From Rhizobium sp. 16-449-1b (GTDB lineage Bacteria; Pseudomonadota; Alphaproteobacteria; Rhizobiales; Rhizobiaceae), in NCBI RefSeq assembly GCF_017741935.1, contig NZ_JAGHMH010000004.1, positions 248,001-312,000 of the forward strand: a stretch of DNA of 64,000 nt, in the 5' to 3' direction. Made by a program: the position numbers and the translations under genes. This document shows positions 35,087-44,383 of the stretch, piece by piece. The stretch's first letter is position 1, and each line of letters opens with the position of its first letter. The notes beneath the pieces are model-generated. The model made no database searches. It was given only the letters and a program-made list of their open reading frames with translations, and was not told where the DNA came from.

Positions 35087-35608
35087 TCAGCCATCTTCCA
35101 TCGCGGCCGCCATTTCGGCGAGCTTGCGAACGGTATTGATGTTGCGCGATGTGCCGGCATTGAGTGCCGGCAGCTTCAGCTTCGATTTCCCGGAACCGAT
35201 GGGATAGTGCACATAGATCTCCCGCCCATCGACCACCGCCTCCTCTCCGTCAGGCGCCACCATCCTGTCGAGCGCATTCTTAGGCGCATTCTCGGGCAGG
35301 AAGCTGACGAGCAGAAAACTCGGCTTGGCGTCGGGGAAGGGCGCCTTGCCGACGATCGCCTCGATCTCCTTGCGGCTGCGCACCATCACGCCCGGCTTCC
35401 TGCCCAGCAGCTCGCCGAGTGCGTCATCCAACACGCGCGCGACATCGGCCTCGTTGTTGTCTGCGCGAAACAGCACGTTGCCGCTCTGGATATAGGTCTT
35501 GACGTCGGTAAAGCCGAGCTTCTCGCAGATCGCCTTCAGCTCCGTCATCGGCAGCTTGCCGGTGCCGCCGACATTGATGGCGCGGAGGAGGGCGATGTAA
35601 ACGGGCAT
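35087..35608 (-). CDS. DUF1697-family protein
   Basis: 173 residues from the ATG at 35608, which has AAGGAG upstream. The N-terminus MPVYIALLRAINVGGTGKLPM and the internal VKTYIQSGNVLF are the DUF1697 signature; the C-terminus ends with ALNAGTSRNINTVRKLAEM. The family is widespread and of unknown biochemical role. The frame is open much further upstream, through a palindromic repeat into the peptidase gene, but this is not a fusion: the DUF starts exactly at the ATG. Confidence 0.88.
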   Translation of the reverse strand: MPVYIALLRAINVGGTGKLPMTELKAICEKLGFTDVKTYIQSGNVLFRADNNEADVARVLDDALGELLGRKPGVMVRSRKEIEAIVGKAPFPDAKPSFLLVSFLPENAPKNALDRMVAPDGEEAVVDGREIYVHYPIGSGKSKLKLPALNAGTSRNINTVRKLAEMAAAMEDG

Positions 35609-35640
35609 GGGGGCTCCTTCCGTTGGCGGCGAGCAAGGAT

Positions 35641-35830
35641 TACCCCCCTCTGTCCTGCCGGACATCTCCCCCACAAGGGGGGAGATCGGCCAGCGGTTAA
35701 GGCCTACGCCAAGCAACGAGAGTGGAACGAGCGGTTGCCCCCAGCCAATCTCCCCACCTGTGGGGGGCGCGAAGCGCGGGTCGAGACACGCGGCTCGGCC
35801 CCGGCAGCCCGGCAGGGCAGAGGGGGGTAA
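35641..35830. repeat. Palindromic intergenic repeat, family C, copy 1
   Basis: Arms CCCCCCTCTGTCCTGCCGG and CCCGGCAGGGCAGAGGGGGG with internal CTCCCCCACAAGGGGGGAG hairpin and AATCTCCCCACCTGTGGGG. Lies between DUF1697 and oligopeptidase genes. It is about 40 bp longer than the other two copies because of an insertion after the second arm. Confidence 0.85.
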
Positions 35831-35853
35831 CCCCTCGGCATCCCGCCAGCGGA

Positions 35854-37983
35854 TTACATCTTCCCCGCCACCTTCACTGCAAACGCATACTCGAACGCAA
35901 CTTCTTCCAGCCGCTGGAACCGTCCCGACGCCCCGCCGTGGCCGGCGTCCATGTTGGTCTTCAGCAACACCGGTGCGCCGCTGGTGGATTTGTCGCGCAG
36001 CTTCGCCACCCATTTGGTCGGCTCCCAATAGGTCACGCGCGGGTCGGTCAGGCCGCTCAGCGCCAGGATCGGTGGGTAGGGTTTGGCCTCGACATTGTCG
36101 TAGGGCGAGTAACCGGCGATCTGGTCGTATTCCTCGCGGCTGTCGATCGGGTTGCCCCATTCCGGCCATTCCGGCGGGGTGAGCGGCAGCGTGTCGTCGA
36201 GCATGGTGTTCAACACGTCGACGAAGGGAACGGCGGCGATGACGCCGGCGAATTTTTCCGGCGCCATGTTCGAGATCGCCCCCATCAGCATGCCGCCGGC
36301 CGAGCCGCCCTCGGCGATGATGTTTGCGTAGGAGGTGAACTTCTCCTGATTCAGATAGTCGACCGCCGCGATGAAGTCCTTGAAGGTGTTGGTCTTCTTC
36401 TCCATCTTGCCGTCTTCGTACCAGGCAAAGCCCTTGTCCTTGCCGCCGCGGATATGGGCGATGGCATAGACGAAGCCGCGGTCGACGAGCGACAGGCAGT
36501 TGGTGTTGAAGCTCGCCGGAATGGTCACGCCATAGGCGCCGTAGCCGTAGAGCAGGCAAGGGGCGGAGCCGTCGAGCGGGGTGTCCTTGCGATAAAGCAG
36601 CGTCACCGGCACCTCGACGCCATCCCAACCAGGCGCGAAGACGCGGCGGGTGACATAGTCGTCGATGTTATGGCCCGACGGCACTTCCTGCGTCTTCAAC
36701 AGTGTGCGCTCGCGCGTCACCATGTTGTAGTCGTAGAGCTGCGATGGCGTCGTCATCGAGGAGTAGGAGAAGCGGATCACGTCGCTGTCGTACTCGGCGG
36801 CACCCTGCAGGCCGAGCGAATAGGCCTCTTCCGCAAAGCCGATCGCGTGTTCCTCACCGGTCGCCCGGTCGCGGATCATGATCTGCGGCAGGCCGTCCTT
36901 GCGCTCCAGCCAGAGCAGGTGGCGGGCATAGGCCATGTGGCTGATGATGAGTGTGCCCGGCTTGTGCGGCACCACCTCGCGCCAGTTCTCCTTGCCGGGA
37001 TTATCGACCGGCGCTTCCATGATCTTGAAATCCTTGGCGTCGCCGTCATTGGTCAGGATGTAGAACACGTCGCCGCCCTCGGTCAGCGTGTACTCGATAC
37101 CCTCTTCGCGCTCCGCCACCATCTTCGGCTTGGCGGTGAGGTCGCTGGTCGGGATCAAGAGATATTCCGAGGTCTCGTGGTCGTGAATGTCGATGAAGAT
37201 GAAGTCGTCGAGCAGCGAACCGCCGACGCCCATGAAGAAGCCCGCATCCTCTTCCTCGTAGACCAGACGGTCTTCCGATTGCGGCGTGCCGATGATGTGG
37301 TGAAACACCTTCGAGGGGCGGTGGTTCTCGTCCAGCGCCGAGTAGAAGAAGCTCTTGCCGTCGGGCGCCCAGGCGCCGCCGCCGCCGGTGTTCTCGATCA
37401 GGTCGGGCAGGTCCTCGCCGGTCTTGAGATCGCGAACCTTCAGCGTGTAGAACTCCGAGCCCTTGTCATCATAGCCCCAGATACCGCGATCGTGATCGGT
37501 GGAGTGGTCGATGCCGGCCAGCCGGAAATAGGCCTTGCCCTCGGCTTCTTTGTCGCCGTCAAGCAGCACGGTGCGCTGGCTCTCATCCTTGATGTCGGCG
37601 TCGCGCGGAATGCGGAAATAGCGCGGCTGCTCGCCGCCAGTCACGAAGAAGGTGCCGTAGGCGAAAGGCCCGTCCTTCATCGGGATCGAGCTGTCGTCTT
37701 CCTTGATGCGGCCGCGCATCTCGGCAAACAGCGTCTTCTGCAGCGGCTTGGTGTCTTCCATCGCCGCGTTCATATAGGTGTTTTCGGCCTCCAGATGCTT
37801 GCGGATCTCGGGGTCGAGGATCGAGGGATCCTTGAACATTGCCTGCCAGTTGTCGGCGCGCAGCCAGGCGTAATCGTCCGTGCGGGTGATGCCATGGCGC
37901 GTGTCGGAGTGCGGCTTCTTCGGCGCAACGGGCGGGTTCGGCAGGTTTTTGAAGACGGACAAGGGGAGCTCCGGGGTCGGCAT
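35854..37983 (-). CDS. ptrB: Prolyl oligopeptidase-family serine peptidase (oligopeptidase B-like)
   Basis: 709 residues. An N-terminal seven-bladed propeller (about 60-410) is followed by an alpha/beta hydrolase domain. The nucleophile elbow is EGGSAGGML, the acidic residue lies in GLTDPRV, and the His in DAGHGG. The S9A oligopeptidase B branch cleaves short peptides after basic residues in the cytosol, without a signal peptide here. The ATG at 37983 is favoured over an upstream TTG (38025). No obvious operon partner. Confidence 0.88.
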   Translation of the reverse strand: MPTPELPLSVFKNLPNPPVAPKKPHSDTRHGITRTDDYAWLRADNWQAMFKDPSILDPEIRKHLEAENTYMNAAMEDTKPLQKTLFAEMRGRIKEDDSSIPMKDGPFAYGTFFVTGGEQPRYFRIPRDADIKDESQRTVLLDGDKEAEGKAYFRLAGIDHSTDHDRGIWGYDDKGSEFYTLKVRDLKTGEDLPDLIENTGGGGAWAPDGKSFFYSALDENHRPSKVFHHIIGTPQSEDRLVYEEEDAGFFMGVGGSLLDDFIFIDIHDHETSEYLLIPTSDLTAKPKMVAEREEGIEYTLTEGGDVFYILTNDGDAKDFKIMEAPVDNPGKENWREVVPHKPGTLIISHMAYARHLLWLERKDGLPQIMIRDRATGEEHAIGFAEEAYSLGLQGAAEYDSDVIRFSYSSMTTPSQLYDYNMVTRERTLLKTQEVPSGHNIDDYVTRRVFAPGWDGVEVPVTLLYRKDTPLDGSAPCLLYGYGAYGVTIPASFNTNCLSLVDRGFVYAIAHIRGGKDKGFAWYEDGKMEKKTNTFKDFIAAVDYLNQEKFTSYANIIAEGGSAGGMLMGAISNMAPEKFAGVIAAVPFVDVLNTMLDDTLPLTPPEWPEWGNPIDSREEYDQIAGYSPYDNVEAKPYPPILALSGLTDPRVTYWEPTKWVAKLRDKSTSGAPVLLKTNMDAGHGGASGRFQRLEEVAFEYAFAVKVAGKM

Positions 37984-38244
37984 TTCAGGTTGTGAAGAGA
38001 TAGAGACGCAAGCGCCGTCGATCAAGCGGCAAAAGCCACGCGCAAGAGTGCCATGCGACGCTCGCTAAATGGTGACTGTGCAAAACTCAAGCAATCCTCA
38101 CCTTGCCTTGATGTGACCACAATATTTAAGAAAGTCCGCTCCCATCGTGCGGAATTCTGCCATGGCCGGGCGGCCCTCAAAGCTGCCTCTGCTGAACCGG
38201 CCGCGCAGCATTCCGGAATGAGCTTGCAAAGGATTTCTTCAGTA

Positions 38245-38649
38245 ATGCCGAAACGTATCGCCCTTGTTTTGACCGCTCTCAGCCTTGCCGCCTCCGCCTT
38301 TGCACCCACCGCATTCGCCGTCGACCCCGCAATCAAGAAGCAGCTCGAAAAGCTCGACCCCGCGACGCGCCTCGAACAGAGCTGCGACACCGAGGCGATG
38401 AGCCGCATCAACAAGGACGCCACCGGCTACAAGCCGGACAAGGTGATCGCCTATACCTTCAAGGACCCGGTCCCGAGCGACGATCGTCTGGAAGCCCCGG
38501 GCGCGGTCTTCCGCAGCAAGGGCGATTGGTATCACCTGTCCTACAGCTGCATCACCGGTCCGCAGCACATCAATGTCCGCGAGCTGAGCTACCAGATCGG
38601 CGACAAGGTTCCGCGCGACAAGTGGACCAAATATTACCTCTACGATTGA
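38245..38649 (+). CDS. DUF930-family periplasmic protein
   Basis: 134 residues from ATG 38245 (AAAGGA upstream). A signal peptide (MPKRIALVLTALSLAASAFA, cleavage near PTAFA) precedes a domain with two Cys (QSCDTEAM and YSCITGP) and the DUF930 pattern KQLEKLDPATRLEQ and VPRDKWTKYYLYD. Found in Rhizobiales; function unknown. Confidence 0.85.
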   Translation: MPKRIALVLTALSLAASAFAPTAFAVDPAIKKQLEKLDPATRLEQSCDTEAMSRINKDATGYKPDKVIAYTFKDPVPSDDRLEAPGAVFRSKGDWYHLSYSCITGPQHINVRELSYQIGDKVPRDKWTKYYLYD

Positions 38650-38682
38650 GCGGCCAGCAGCCTCTCGTCCGGACCCAAAGCA

Positions 38683-38711
38683 AAACGGCGGCCCTGATGG
38701 AGCCGCCGTTT
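38683..38711. terminator. Bidirectional terminator between DUF930 and OYE genes
   Basis: AAACGGCGGC and GCCGCCGTTT pair around a 9-nt loop; A/T runs at both ends make it usable in both directions between the convergent genes. Confidence 0.85.
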
Positions 38712-38734
38712 CGCATTCATATGGGCTGAACGCC

Positions 38735-39853
38735 TTACACCAGTTCGCCGAACGCGGCTGCCGTGAACGGGCGCATGTTTTCATTGTCGCCGGTGCGCAC
38801 CTTGGTTACCCATTGCGGGTCGCTCAGGATCGCGCGGCCGACGGCGATCAGGTCGAACTCCTCGCGCTCCATGCGGCGCACCAGATTGTCGAGCCCGACG
38901 ACGCTCGAGCTCTCGCCGCCGAACGCCGCCATGAAGTCGCCGGAAAGACCGACGGAGCCGACGCTGATGGTCGCCGCACCCGTGAGCTTCTTCGCCCAGC
39001 CGGCGAAATTCAGCCCCTGTTCGCCGTCGATCTCGGGGAATTCGGGCTCCCAGAAGCGGCGCTGCGAGCAGTGCAGCACATCCACGCCGGCTTCCACCAG
39101 CGGCATCAGCCAGTCGGTCATCGCGTCAGGCGTTTCGGCGAGCCGCGCCTTGTAGTCCTGCTGCTTCCACTGGCTGAGACGCAGGATGATCGGATAATCG
39201 GGACCGACGGCCTCGCGCATCGCCTTCACCACATCGGCGGCGAAGCGGGCGCGCTCCTTCAGCGTCGCGCCGCCATAGCGGTCGGTGCGCTTGTTGGTGC
39301 CGGCCCAGAAGAACTGGTCGATCAGATAGCCATGCGCGCCGTGGATCTCGAACGTGTCGAAGCCGAGCCGCTTGGCGTCGGCGGCGGCCCGCGCATAGGC
39401 TGATATCGTGTCGGCGATGTCTTCCTCGCTCATCGCTTCGCCGCGCGGCGTCTCAGGCGCAAGCAGGCCGGACGGGCTTTCGACGCCGCTTGCCGGCCAA
39501 TCGCCGGCCGGATGCGCCACCGAGCCGACATGCCAGATCTGCGGCCCCATCTTGCCGCCCTTGTCGTGGACCGTCTTGATCACCTTGCTCCAGCCGGCAA
39601 GCGACTTCTCGCCGTGGAAGAAAGGGATGCGCTCATGGTTGCTCGCCGCAGGTCGGTCGATGACGGTGCCTTCCGAAAGGATGAGCCCGACGCCGTCTTC
39701 GGCGCGACGGCGATAATAGGCCTCGACATCGGCCCCCGGAACGCCCTCGGGCGCAAAGGTTCGCGTCATCGGCGCCATGACGATACGGTTCTTGAGGTCG
39801 AGCGATTTGATCTTGAACGGCGCAAACAGCGCGTTGACGTCAGCTGCATTCAT
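38735..39853 (-). CDS. Old Yellow Enzyme-family NADH:flavin oxidoreductase
   Basis: 372 residues from ATG 39853 (AGGAG ten bases upstream; a TTG three codons earlier is worse). An FMN TIM barrel starting LFAPFKIKSLDLKNRIVMAPMTR, with the active-site region EIHGAHGYLIDQFFW and the C-terminal phosphate-binding VGRAILSDPQW. OYEs reduce activated alkenes and nitro compounds with NAD(P)H. It is divergent from an HxlR regulator carrying an N-terminal Cys, suggesting induction by electrophiles or quinones. Confidence 0.9.
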   Translation of the reverse strand: MNAADVNALFAPFKIKSLDLKNRIVMAPMTRTFAPEGVPGADVEAYYRRRAEDGVGLILSEGTVIDRPAASNHERIPFFHGEKSLAGWSKVIKTVHDKGGKMGPQIWHVGSVAHPAGDWPASGVESPSGLLAPETPRGEAMSEEDIADTISAYARAAADAKRLGFDTFEIHGAHGYLIDQFFWAGTNKRTDRYGGATLKERARFAADVVKAMREAVGPDYPIILRLSQWKQQDYKARLAETPDAMTDWLMPLVEAGVDVLHCSQRRFWEPEFPEIDGEQGLNFAGWAKKLTGAATISVGSVGLSGDFMAAFGGESSSVVGLDNLVRRMEREEFDLIAVGRAILSDPQWVTKVRTGDNENMRPFTAAAFGELV

Positions 39854-39890
39854 TACGGGCAAACTCCTGTAGAAAGGTGGCGCGCCTTAA

Positions 39891-39905
39891 GTATATTCTA
39901 TATAC
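39891..39905. promoter_or_regulatory. Inverted repeat between OYE and hxlR
   Basis: GTATAT-TCT-ATATAC, an AT-rich palindrome 38 bp upstream of the OYE start and 52 bp upstream of hxlR. It is the likely operator, overlapping the promoter of one or both genes. Confidence 0.6.
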
Positions 39906-39957
39906 CTAGTGTCAATGAGGCACTGCAGAGCGCCTAGGTAGCATCGAGGAAACCGCC

Positions 39958-40377
39958 ATGAACGAACATCGGCCGATCTCAGCCCCCGTCAATTGTCGTG
40001 CGGACCGCCCCGACGCGATCGAGCAGAGCTTCGTCGTCGATTGCCCGAGCCGGCTGTTGTTCGAGCAGATCGCCGACAAATGGTCGATGATGATCCTGAC
40101 GGTGCTCGATCGCGGCCCGCTGCGCTTCAACGCCATCAAGCGCCAGCTCGGCGGCATCACCCAGAAGGCGCTGACCCAGACGCTACGGCGCCTGGAGCGC
40201 AACGGGCTCGTTACGCGCGAGGTCATTCCCGTCTCGCCTGTTGCGGTCGAATACCGCATCAGCCCGCTCGGCCGTTCGCTGCAGACGCCGTTCAAGGCGC
40301 TCTATGCCTGGACGATCGACTACCTGCCGGATGTGGAAAAAGCCCGCGCCGCCTTCGACGAACGTTCGGCCGGCTGA
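39958..40377 (+). CDS. HxlR-family redox-type regulator
   Basis: 139 residues. Winged helix-turn-helix DKWSMMILTVLDRGPLRFNAIKRQLGGITQKALTQTLRRLERNGLV (about 40-85). A Cys-Pro at 29-30 corresponds to the N-terminal redox-sensing Cys of HxlR members such as YodB and HypR. Probably represses itself and the divergent OYE gene and releases DNA on thiol modification; this is inference from the family. The ATG is at 39958. Confidence 0.88.
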   Translation: MNEHRPISAPVNCRADRPDAIEQSFVVDCPSRLLFEQIADKWSMMILTVLDRGPLRFNAIKRQLGGITQKALTQTLRRLERNGLVTREVIPVSPVAVEYRISPLGRSLQTPFKALYAWTIDYLPDVEKARAAFDERSAG

Positions 40378-40526
40378 TCACGCCTTGCCGCGCGGCCGCG
40401 ACTTATTTATCGACAGAAACAGCAATGCGCCGAAACCGGCCGTAAATTTGCCGTGGAAGCGGTCGATGCGATCATTATACGGCTGCAGCCATCTGAACTC
40501 GGTTTGAACTCCACGGTCCCGGCACA

Positions 40527-41426
40527 ATGAAAAACCTCGTCCTCGCCTCGGCGCTGCTCCTTGCCCCGGTCGCAATTGCCGCTGCCGGGCAAACGGCGAC
40601 GATCCAGCCCGTCGTGGCAGCCACCATGCCGGCGCCCGTGGTCTCGCTATCGTCGGACCCGGGGACCGCGAACACGGCACCGAAGTCCACCCGGAAGGCC
40701 GCGCCCAAGGCTCCTGCGCCCAAGCAGACGCCGCCCAGGCAGACATCATCCACGAAGCTCGTCGAGCCGCACCTGCGCGTCGCCCGTTCGGATATCAAGG
40801 GCCACGCCCGCGTGGCACTCACCTTCGACGCCTGCATGGGCAAGGCCGACGAGCGTATCCTGTCGGTGCTGGTGTCTGAACGCATTCCGGCGACGATCTT
40901 CGTCACCGCCCGCTGGCTGAAGCACAACCCGCAAGCGCTGCAGGTCATGCTCGCCAATCCCGATCTGTTCGAACTGGAAAATCACGGCCAGAACCATATT
41001 CCCGCCGTCGACAAACCGGTATCGATCTACGGCATCGCATCCGCCGGTTCGCCTGAAGCCGTGCGCATCGAGGTCCAGGGCGGCGCCGACGCCATGCTCG
41101 CCTCCGGCATCCCGGCCCCCCGCTGGTTCCGCGGCTCCACCGCCAAATACGACCTCTCTTCGATCGCCCAGATCCGCGCCATGGGCTACCGCATCGCCGG
41201 CTACTCGGTGAACGGCGACGGCGGCTCGCTTCTCGGTGCGGCAATCACGGAAAAACGCATCTCATCCGCCAAGGACGGCGACGTCGTCATCTCCCACATC
41301 AACCAGCCGACGCATGCCGCCGGCGAGGGCGTGGCGAAAGCGATCCTCGATCTGAAGGCCAAGGGCACCGAGTTCGTGCGGCTGCAGGATGTCGAGGATC
41401 GTGGGGATGATGATACGACGGAGTAG
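40527..41426 (+). CDS. Polysaccharide deacetylase-like secreted protein with atypical motif 1
   Basis: 299 residues. A signal peptide (MKNLVLASALLLAPVAIAAA) and a Pro/Lys/Ala linker (about 50-80) precede a NodB-homology domain from VALTFDACMGKAD. The usual TFDDG motif reads TFDAC, so the metal-binding second Asp is missing; the metal His pair is present in the ENHGQNHIP motif. SPEAVRIEVQGG and RWFRGSTAKYD follow as motifs 2-3. It may act on periplasmic glycans or be catalytically altered. Start at 40527 lacks a strong ribosome-binding site. Confidence 0.8.
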   Translation: MKNLVLASALLLAPVAIAAAGQTATIQPVVAATMPAPVVSLSSDPGTANTAPKSTRKAAPKAPAPKQTPPRQTSSTKLVEPHLRVARSDIKGHARVALTFDACMGKADERILSVLVSERIPATIFVTARWLKHNPQALQVMLANPDLFELENHGQNHIPAVDKPVSIYGIASAGSPEAVRIEVQGGADAMLASGIPAPRWFRGSTAKYDLSSIAQIRAMGYRIAGYSVNGDGGSLLGAAITEKRISSAKDGDVVISHINQPTHAAGEGVAKAILDLKAKGTEFVRLQDVEDRGDDDTTE

Positions 41427-41486
41427 GGTGGCTCTCTGCTGGCGCTAACCTGCGGGAAACACGATCGCTAGAGCCGAGTGCGTGAC

Positions 41487-41638
41487 ACCCCCCTCTGTCC
41501 TGCCGGACATCTCCCCCACAAGGGGGGAGATCGACTCGCGGCCAGCGCCCCACCAAACTTCAAGGTTGGAGCGAGCGGCCAAGCCCAGCCAATCTCCCCA
41601 CCTGTGGGGGAGATGCCCGGCAGGGCAGAGGGGGGTAT
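41487..41638. repeat. Palindromic intergenic repeat, family C, copy 2
   Basis: CCCCCCTCTGTCCTGCCGG, CACAAGGGGGGAGATCG, AATCTCCCCACCTGTGGG and GGCAGGGCAGAGGGGGG in order, as in copies 1 and 3. It fills 41427-41721 between convergent genes; no gene seen there. Confidence 0.85.
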
Positions 41639-41721
41639 CACACGGCACAACCTAGCGAGCGGATATCTAGTCAAAACCCAACGAGTGGCTCCGGGCATAA
41701 CCTAAGCCCCGCCAACCCACT

Positions 41722-43008
41722 CTACCTCACCACCATCTCCACCCGCGCCGCCTCATCCCGCCGTCCGCCGCCCGGCCCATCCCGATCCATCGCAAAATCA
41801 TCGAACCAATCGCGATACGTCCCCGACATCATCGCCCCGATCACCTGCGTCGCGAGATACGAGAACGTGATCCCGTTCCCGCCATAGCCATAGGCCCCAA
41901 AGACATGCGGCAATGACGGCACCGGTCCGATCAGTGGCAGGCCGTCCACTGTCTCGCCGAAGGTGCCGCACCAGGCGGTGGCGACGCGGGTGTCGGCGCG
42001 GGGCCAGATCAGTTTCATCTTTTCGCGGATGGCCATGATCTTCTCCGGCGCCTTGGCGTCGCGCGCCGCCGGATCGACGGTGTCGTCATCCTCGCCGCCC
42101 ACCACGATGCGGCCATCAGGGGTCGTGCGCATGTAGAGATAGGGGTGGCTGTCCTCCCAGATCAGTGTCTGGTCGCGCCACAGCGTGCCCGGCTCCTGCG
42201 GCACGGTCGCCATCGCCCAGCTCGACGTCGTGCGGTGCAGTTTCGGCATCGCGATATCAGGCAGGCTGTAGCCGGTGGCGAGCACCGCCGTCTTCGCCTC
42301 GATCACGAAGCCGCCATCGGTTTCCGCCGTCACGCGGTTGCCCTCGCTGTGCAGCCTCGTCACGGACGCATCAATGAGCCGAGCGCCATCTTTCGCCGCC
42401 ATCCGCAGCAGCGCCCATGTCAGCAACAGCGGGTCGGCCTCCGCCGAGCCGCGCGACAGGATGCCGGCGTCGCGGTCGATCTCGAATTCGGTGAAGAGAT
42501 CGCAATGTTCGAGATAGCGGCTCGGAAGCCCGGCGCGCTGCCTGAGTTCGGCCTCGACCGCGAGATCGCGTGCGCCCTCGTGGTTCCTGGCGAGATAAAG
42601 CGACCGGCGCGGCTGGAAGGCGCAGTCGATGCGGTAGGCGGCAATCAGCTTGGCGAGACCGGAAACGGCGGCCGCACTGCGCCTGTAGATGCCGACGGCG
42701 CGCTCGAAGCCGTAGAATTGCTCGAGCTCCGTCAGCGTCTTGTCGATCTCCCATTGCAGCATCGCGGTGCTGGCGGCCGTACTTCCCAGCCCCGGATGCT
42801 CGCGGTCGACGATCGCAACCGAAAGGCCGCGCTCGGCCAGATGCTGGCCCATCAGCGCCCCGGTCACGCCGCCGCCGATGACGAGGGCATCGACCTGCAG
42901 ATGATCGGTGAGTGGCGCGAATATGGGTCGGCTGACGCCGTTGCCCCAGGGCGAACGGCCGCTGGTCAATCGATCCTGGCTCAGGCTTTTCAGCTCTATC
43001 TCGGACAT
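41722..43008 (-). CDS. DAO-family FAD-dependent oxidoreductase
   Basis: 428 residues. An ADP-binding motif VIGGGVTGALMGQHLAERGLSVAIVDRE at about residues 39-66 and a C-terminal FAD motif GAYGYGGNGITFSYLATQ. The family covers glycine/D-amino acid oxidases and related dehydrogenases; the amine or amino acid substrate is not evident. It is 7 bp downstream of the AI-2E transporter gene, so cotranscribed. The first 30 residues look like a linker without a signal peptide. Confidence 0.85.
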   Translation of the reverse strand: MSEIELKSLSQDRLTSGRSPWGNGVSRPIFAPLTDHLQVDALVIGGGVTGALMGQHLAERGLSVAIVDREHPGLGSTAASTAMLQWEIDKTLTELEQFYGFERAVGIYRRSAAAVSGLAKLIAAYRIDCAFQPRRSLYLARNHEGARDLAVEAELRQRAGLPSRYLEHCDLFTEFEIDRDAGILSRGSAEADPLLLTWALLRMAAKDGARLIDASVTRLHSEGNRVTAETDGGFVIEAKTAVLATGYSLPDIAMPKLHRTTSSWAMATVPQEPGTLWRDQTLIWEDSHPYLYMRTTPDGRIVVGGEDDDTVDPAARDAKAPEKIMAIREKMKLIWPRADTRVATAWCGTFGETVDGLPLIGPVPSLPHVFGAYGYGGNGITFSYLATQVIGAMMSGTYRDWFDDFAMDRDGPGGGRRDEAARVEMVVR

Positions 43009-43015
43009 GGCGGCC

Positions 43016-44182
43016 TCACTTCGGCAGTTGCGGCTGCTGCTTTTCTTCGATGAACAGCTCGTCGATGATGGTCATGACGATCAGCGACAAGGGCAGCGCC
43101 AGCATAGCGCCGACGGCGCCCCACATCCAGGTCCAGAACAGAATGGCGAGGAACACCACGAAGGCGTTGATCTCCAGCCGCCGTCCCATCACCGCCGGGA
43201 AGATCAGGTTCTCCATCAGAAGGTGGACGGTGAAGAAGGCCGCTGCCGGGATTAGCCCGACGACGAGAGCATCATGCGTGATGATACCGGCAATCGCGAT
43301 CGCCAGCGTCATCATGGTGATGCCGAGATAGGGAATGAAGCTCGAGAGAAATGCGAAGAAGCCCCAGAGCACTGGCGACGGCAAACCGCCGGCATAGGCG
43401 ATGATGGTCATGACGACGCCGAGGCAGGCATAGATGACGGAGGCGGTAGCGAAATAGAAGCCCAGCACCTGCTCGACGCTGCTGATGACGCGGATGGCGG
43501 CGAGGCGCTGCGAGCGCTCGCGAAAGACCATGATGATCGACTTGCGCAGGCTGACGCGGCCCATCAGGAAGAGCAGAAGTGCGGCGAAGAAGATCAGCGC
43601 CTGCACCAGGGCCGGCGTCAGGTTCGCTGTCACGAGATGAAGGACGTTGCCGGTATTCTCCAGGAGCTTTTCTGCCGACATCGGGCCGCTCTGAAAGGTC
43701 TCGGGCGTGATATGCAGCCATTTGATGCGCTCGAGATAGGGCATCAGCCGGTTCGCCGTCTTCTCGGCAAAGTCCGGGCCCTCGTTGGCAAGCGTCGTCA
43801 GAGGGCCCGCAAGCGAATTGGCGACGAGGAAGATAATGAGCGCCACCGCCGAGGACAGGATCACGGCGTTGGTAATCCGGGGCACGCCGAGCTTCGTCAG
43901 CTTCTCCGCCAGCATCCCGAGGATCATGCCGACGACAATGGCAAGCGTCAGCGGGATCAGCACCAGCGACATCATGTAGACGGCCGAAAGAGCGAGGATA
44001 ACGAAGATGCCGATGATCGCCCAGGCCATTGAAATGTCGAGGCCATCCTTCTCCACACGCCGCACCGGCGCCTGTATTATGGCTTCCTCTGCGTCAGTCA
44101 TGTTTTTCGCCCATGAACTGACCCGCCGTTCTCCGATTGCGATCTTGCTCGCCTGTTTGCGAATGCCGTTGGCAATACCCAT
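43016..44182 (-). CDS. AI-2E-family (PerM-like) membrane transporter
   Basis: 388 residues from the ATG at 44182 (GGGGAA upstream); an upstream TTG/GTG option is less likely. Seven or eight hydrophobic segments, with the pairs AVYMMSLVLIPLTLAIVVGM and FFAFLSSFIPYLGITMMTLA, and WGFFAF/PYLGI typical of the AI-2E exporter/PerM superfamily. Members export autoinducer-2 or act as Na+/H+ antiporters; the role is open here. Cotranscribed with the DAO oxidoreductase. Confidence 0.85.
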   Translation of the reverse strand: MGIANGIRKQASKIAIGERRVSSWAKNMTDAEEAIIQAPVRRVEKDGLDISMAWAIIGIFVILALSAVYMMSLVLIPLTLAIVVGMILGMLAEKLTKLGVPRITNAVILSSAVALIIFLVANSLAGPLTTLANEGPDFAEKTANRLMPYLERIKWLHITPETFQSGPMSAEKLLENTGNVLHLVTANLTPALVQALIFFAALLLFLMGRVSLRKSIIMVFRERSQRLAAIRVISSVEQVLGFYFATASVIYACLGVVMTIIAYAGGLPSPVLWGFFAFLSSFIPYLGITMMTLAIAIAGIITHDALVVGLIPAAAFFTVHLLMENLIFPAVMGRRLEINAFVVFLAILFWTWMWGAVGAMLALPLSLIVMTIIDELFIEEKQQPQLPK

Positions 44183-44383
44183 GAATAGTCGTTCCCCGGA
44201 AGCCCCTGTGCTTCGCACCTAGAACGCGTCGAAACTCATTCCGGTTCCGCCTGTGTCAAAGCGGGAATGCCGAATTCTCGCCGCATCTGAGGCGCATCTT
44301 GCGCCACGCAACGGCGGGGAGGCAGGGCCGCTGCGTTTCGTGCCCGATCGGAGCACCGTTGCGGCCCTGCCAGATCCGATATG

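Noticed and set aside
35609..36628. A 513-residue minus-strand ORF that would fuse DUF1697 to an upstream domain
   Set aside because: The extension crosses a palindromic repeat and a wrong frame of the oligopeptidase; DUF1697 begins exactly at ATG 35608 with AAGGAG.
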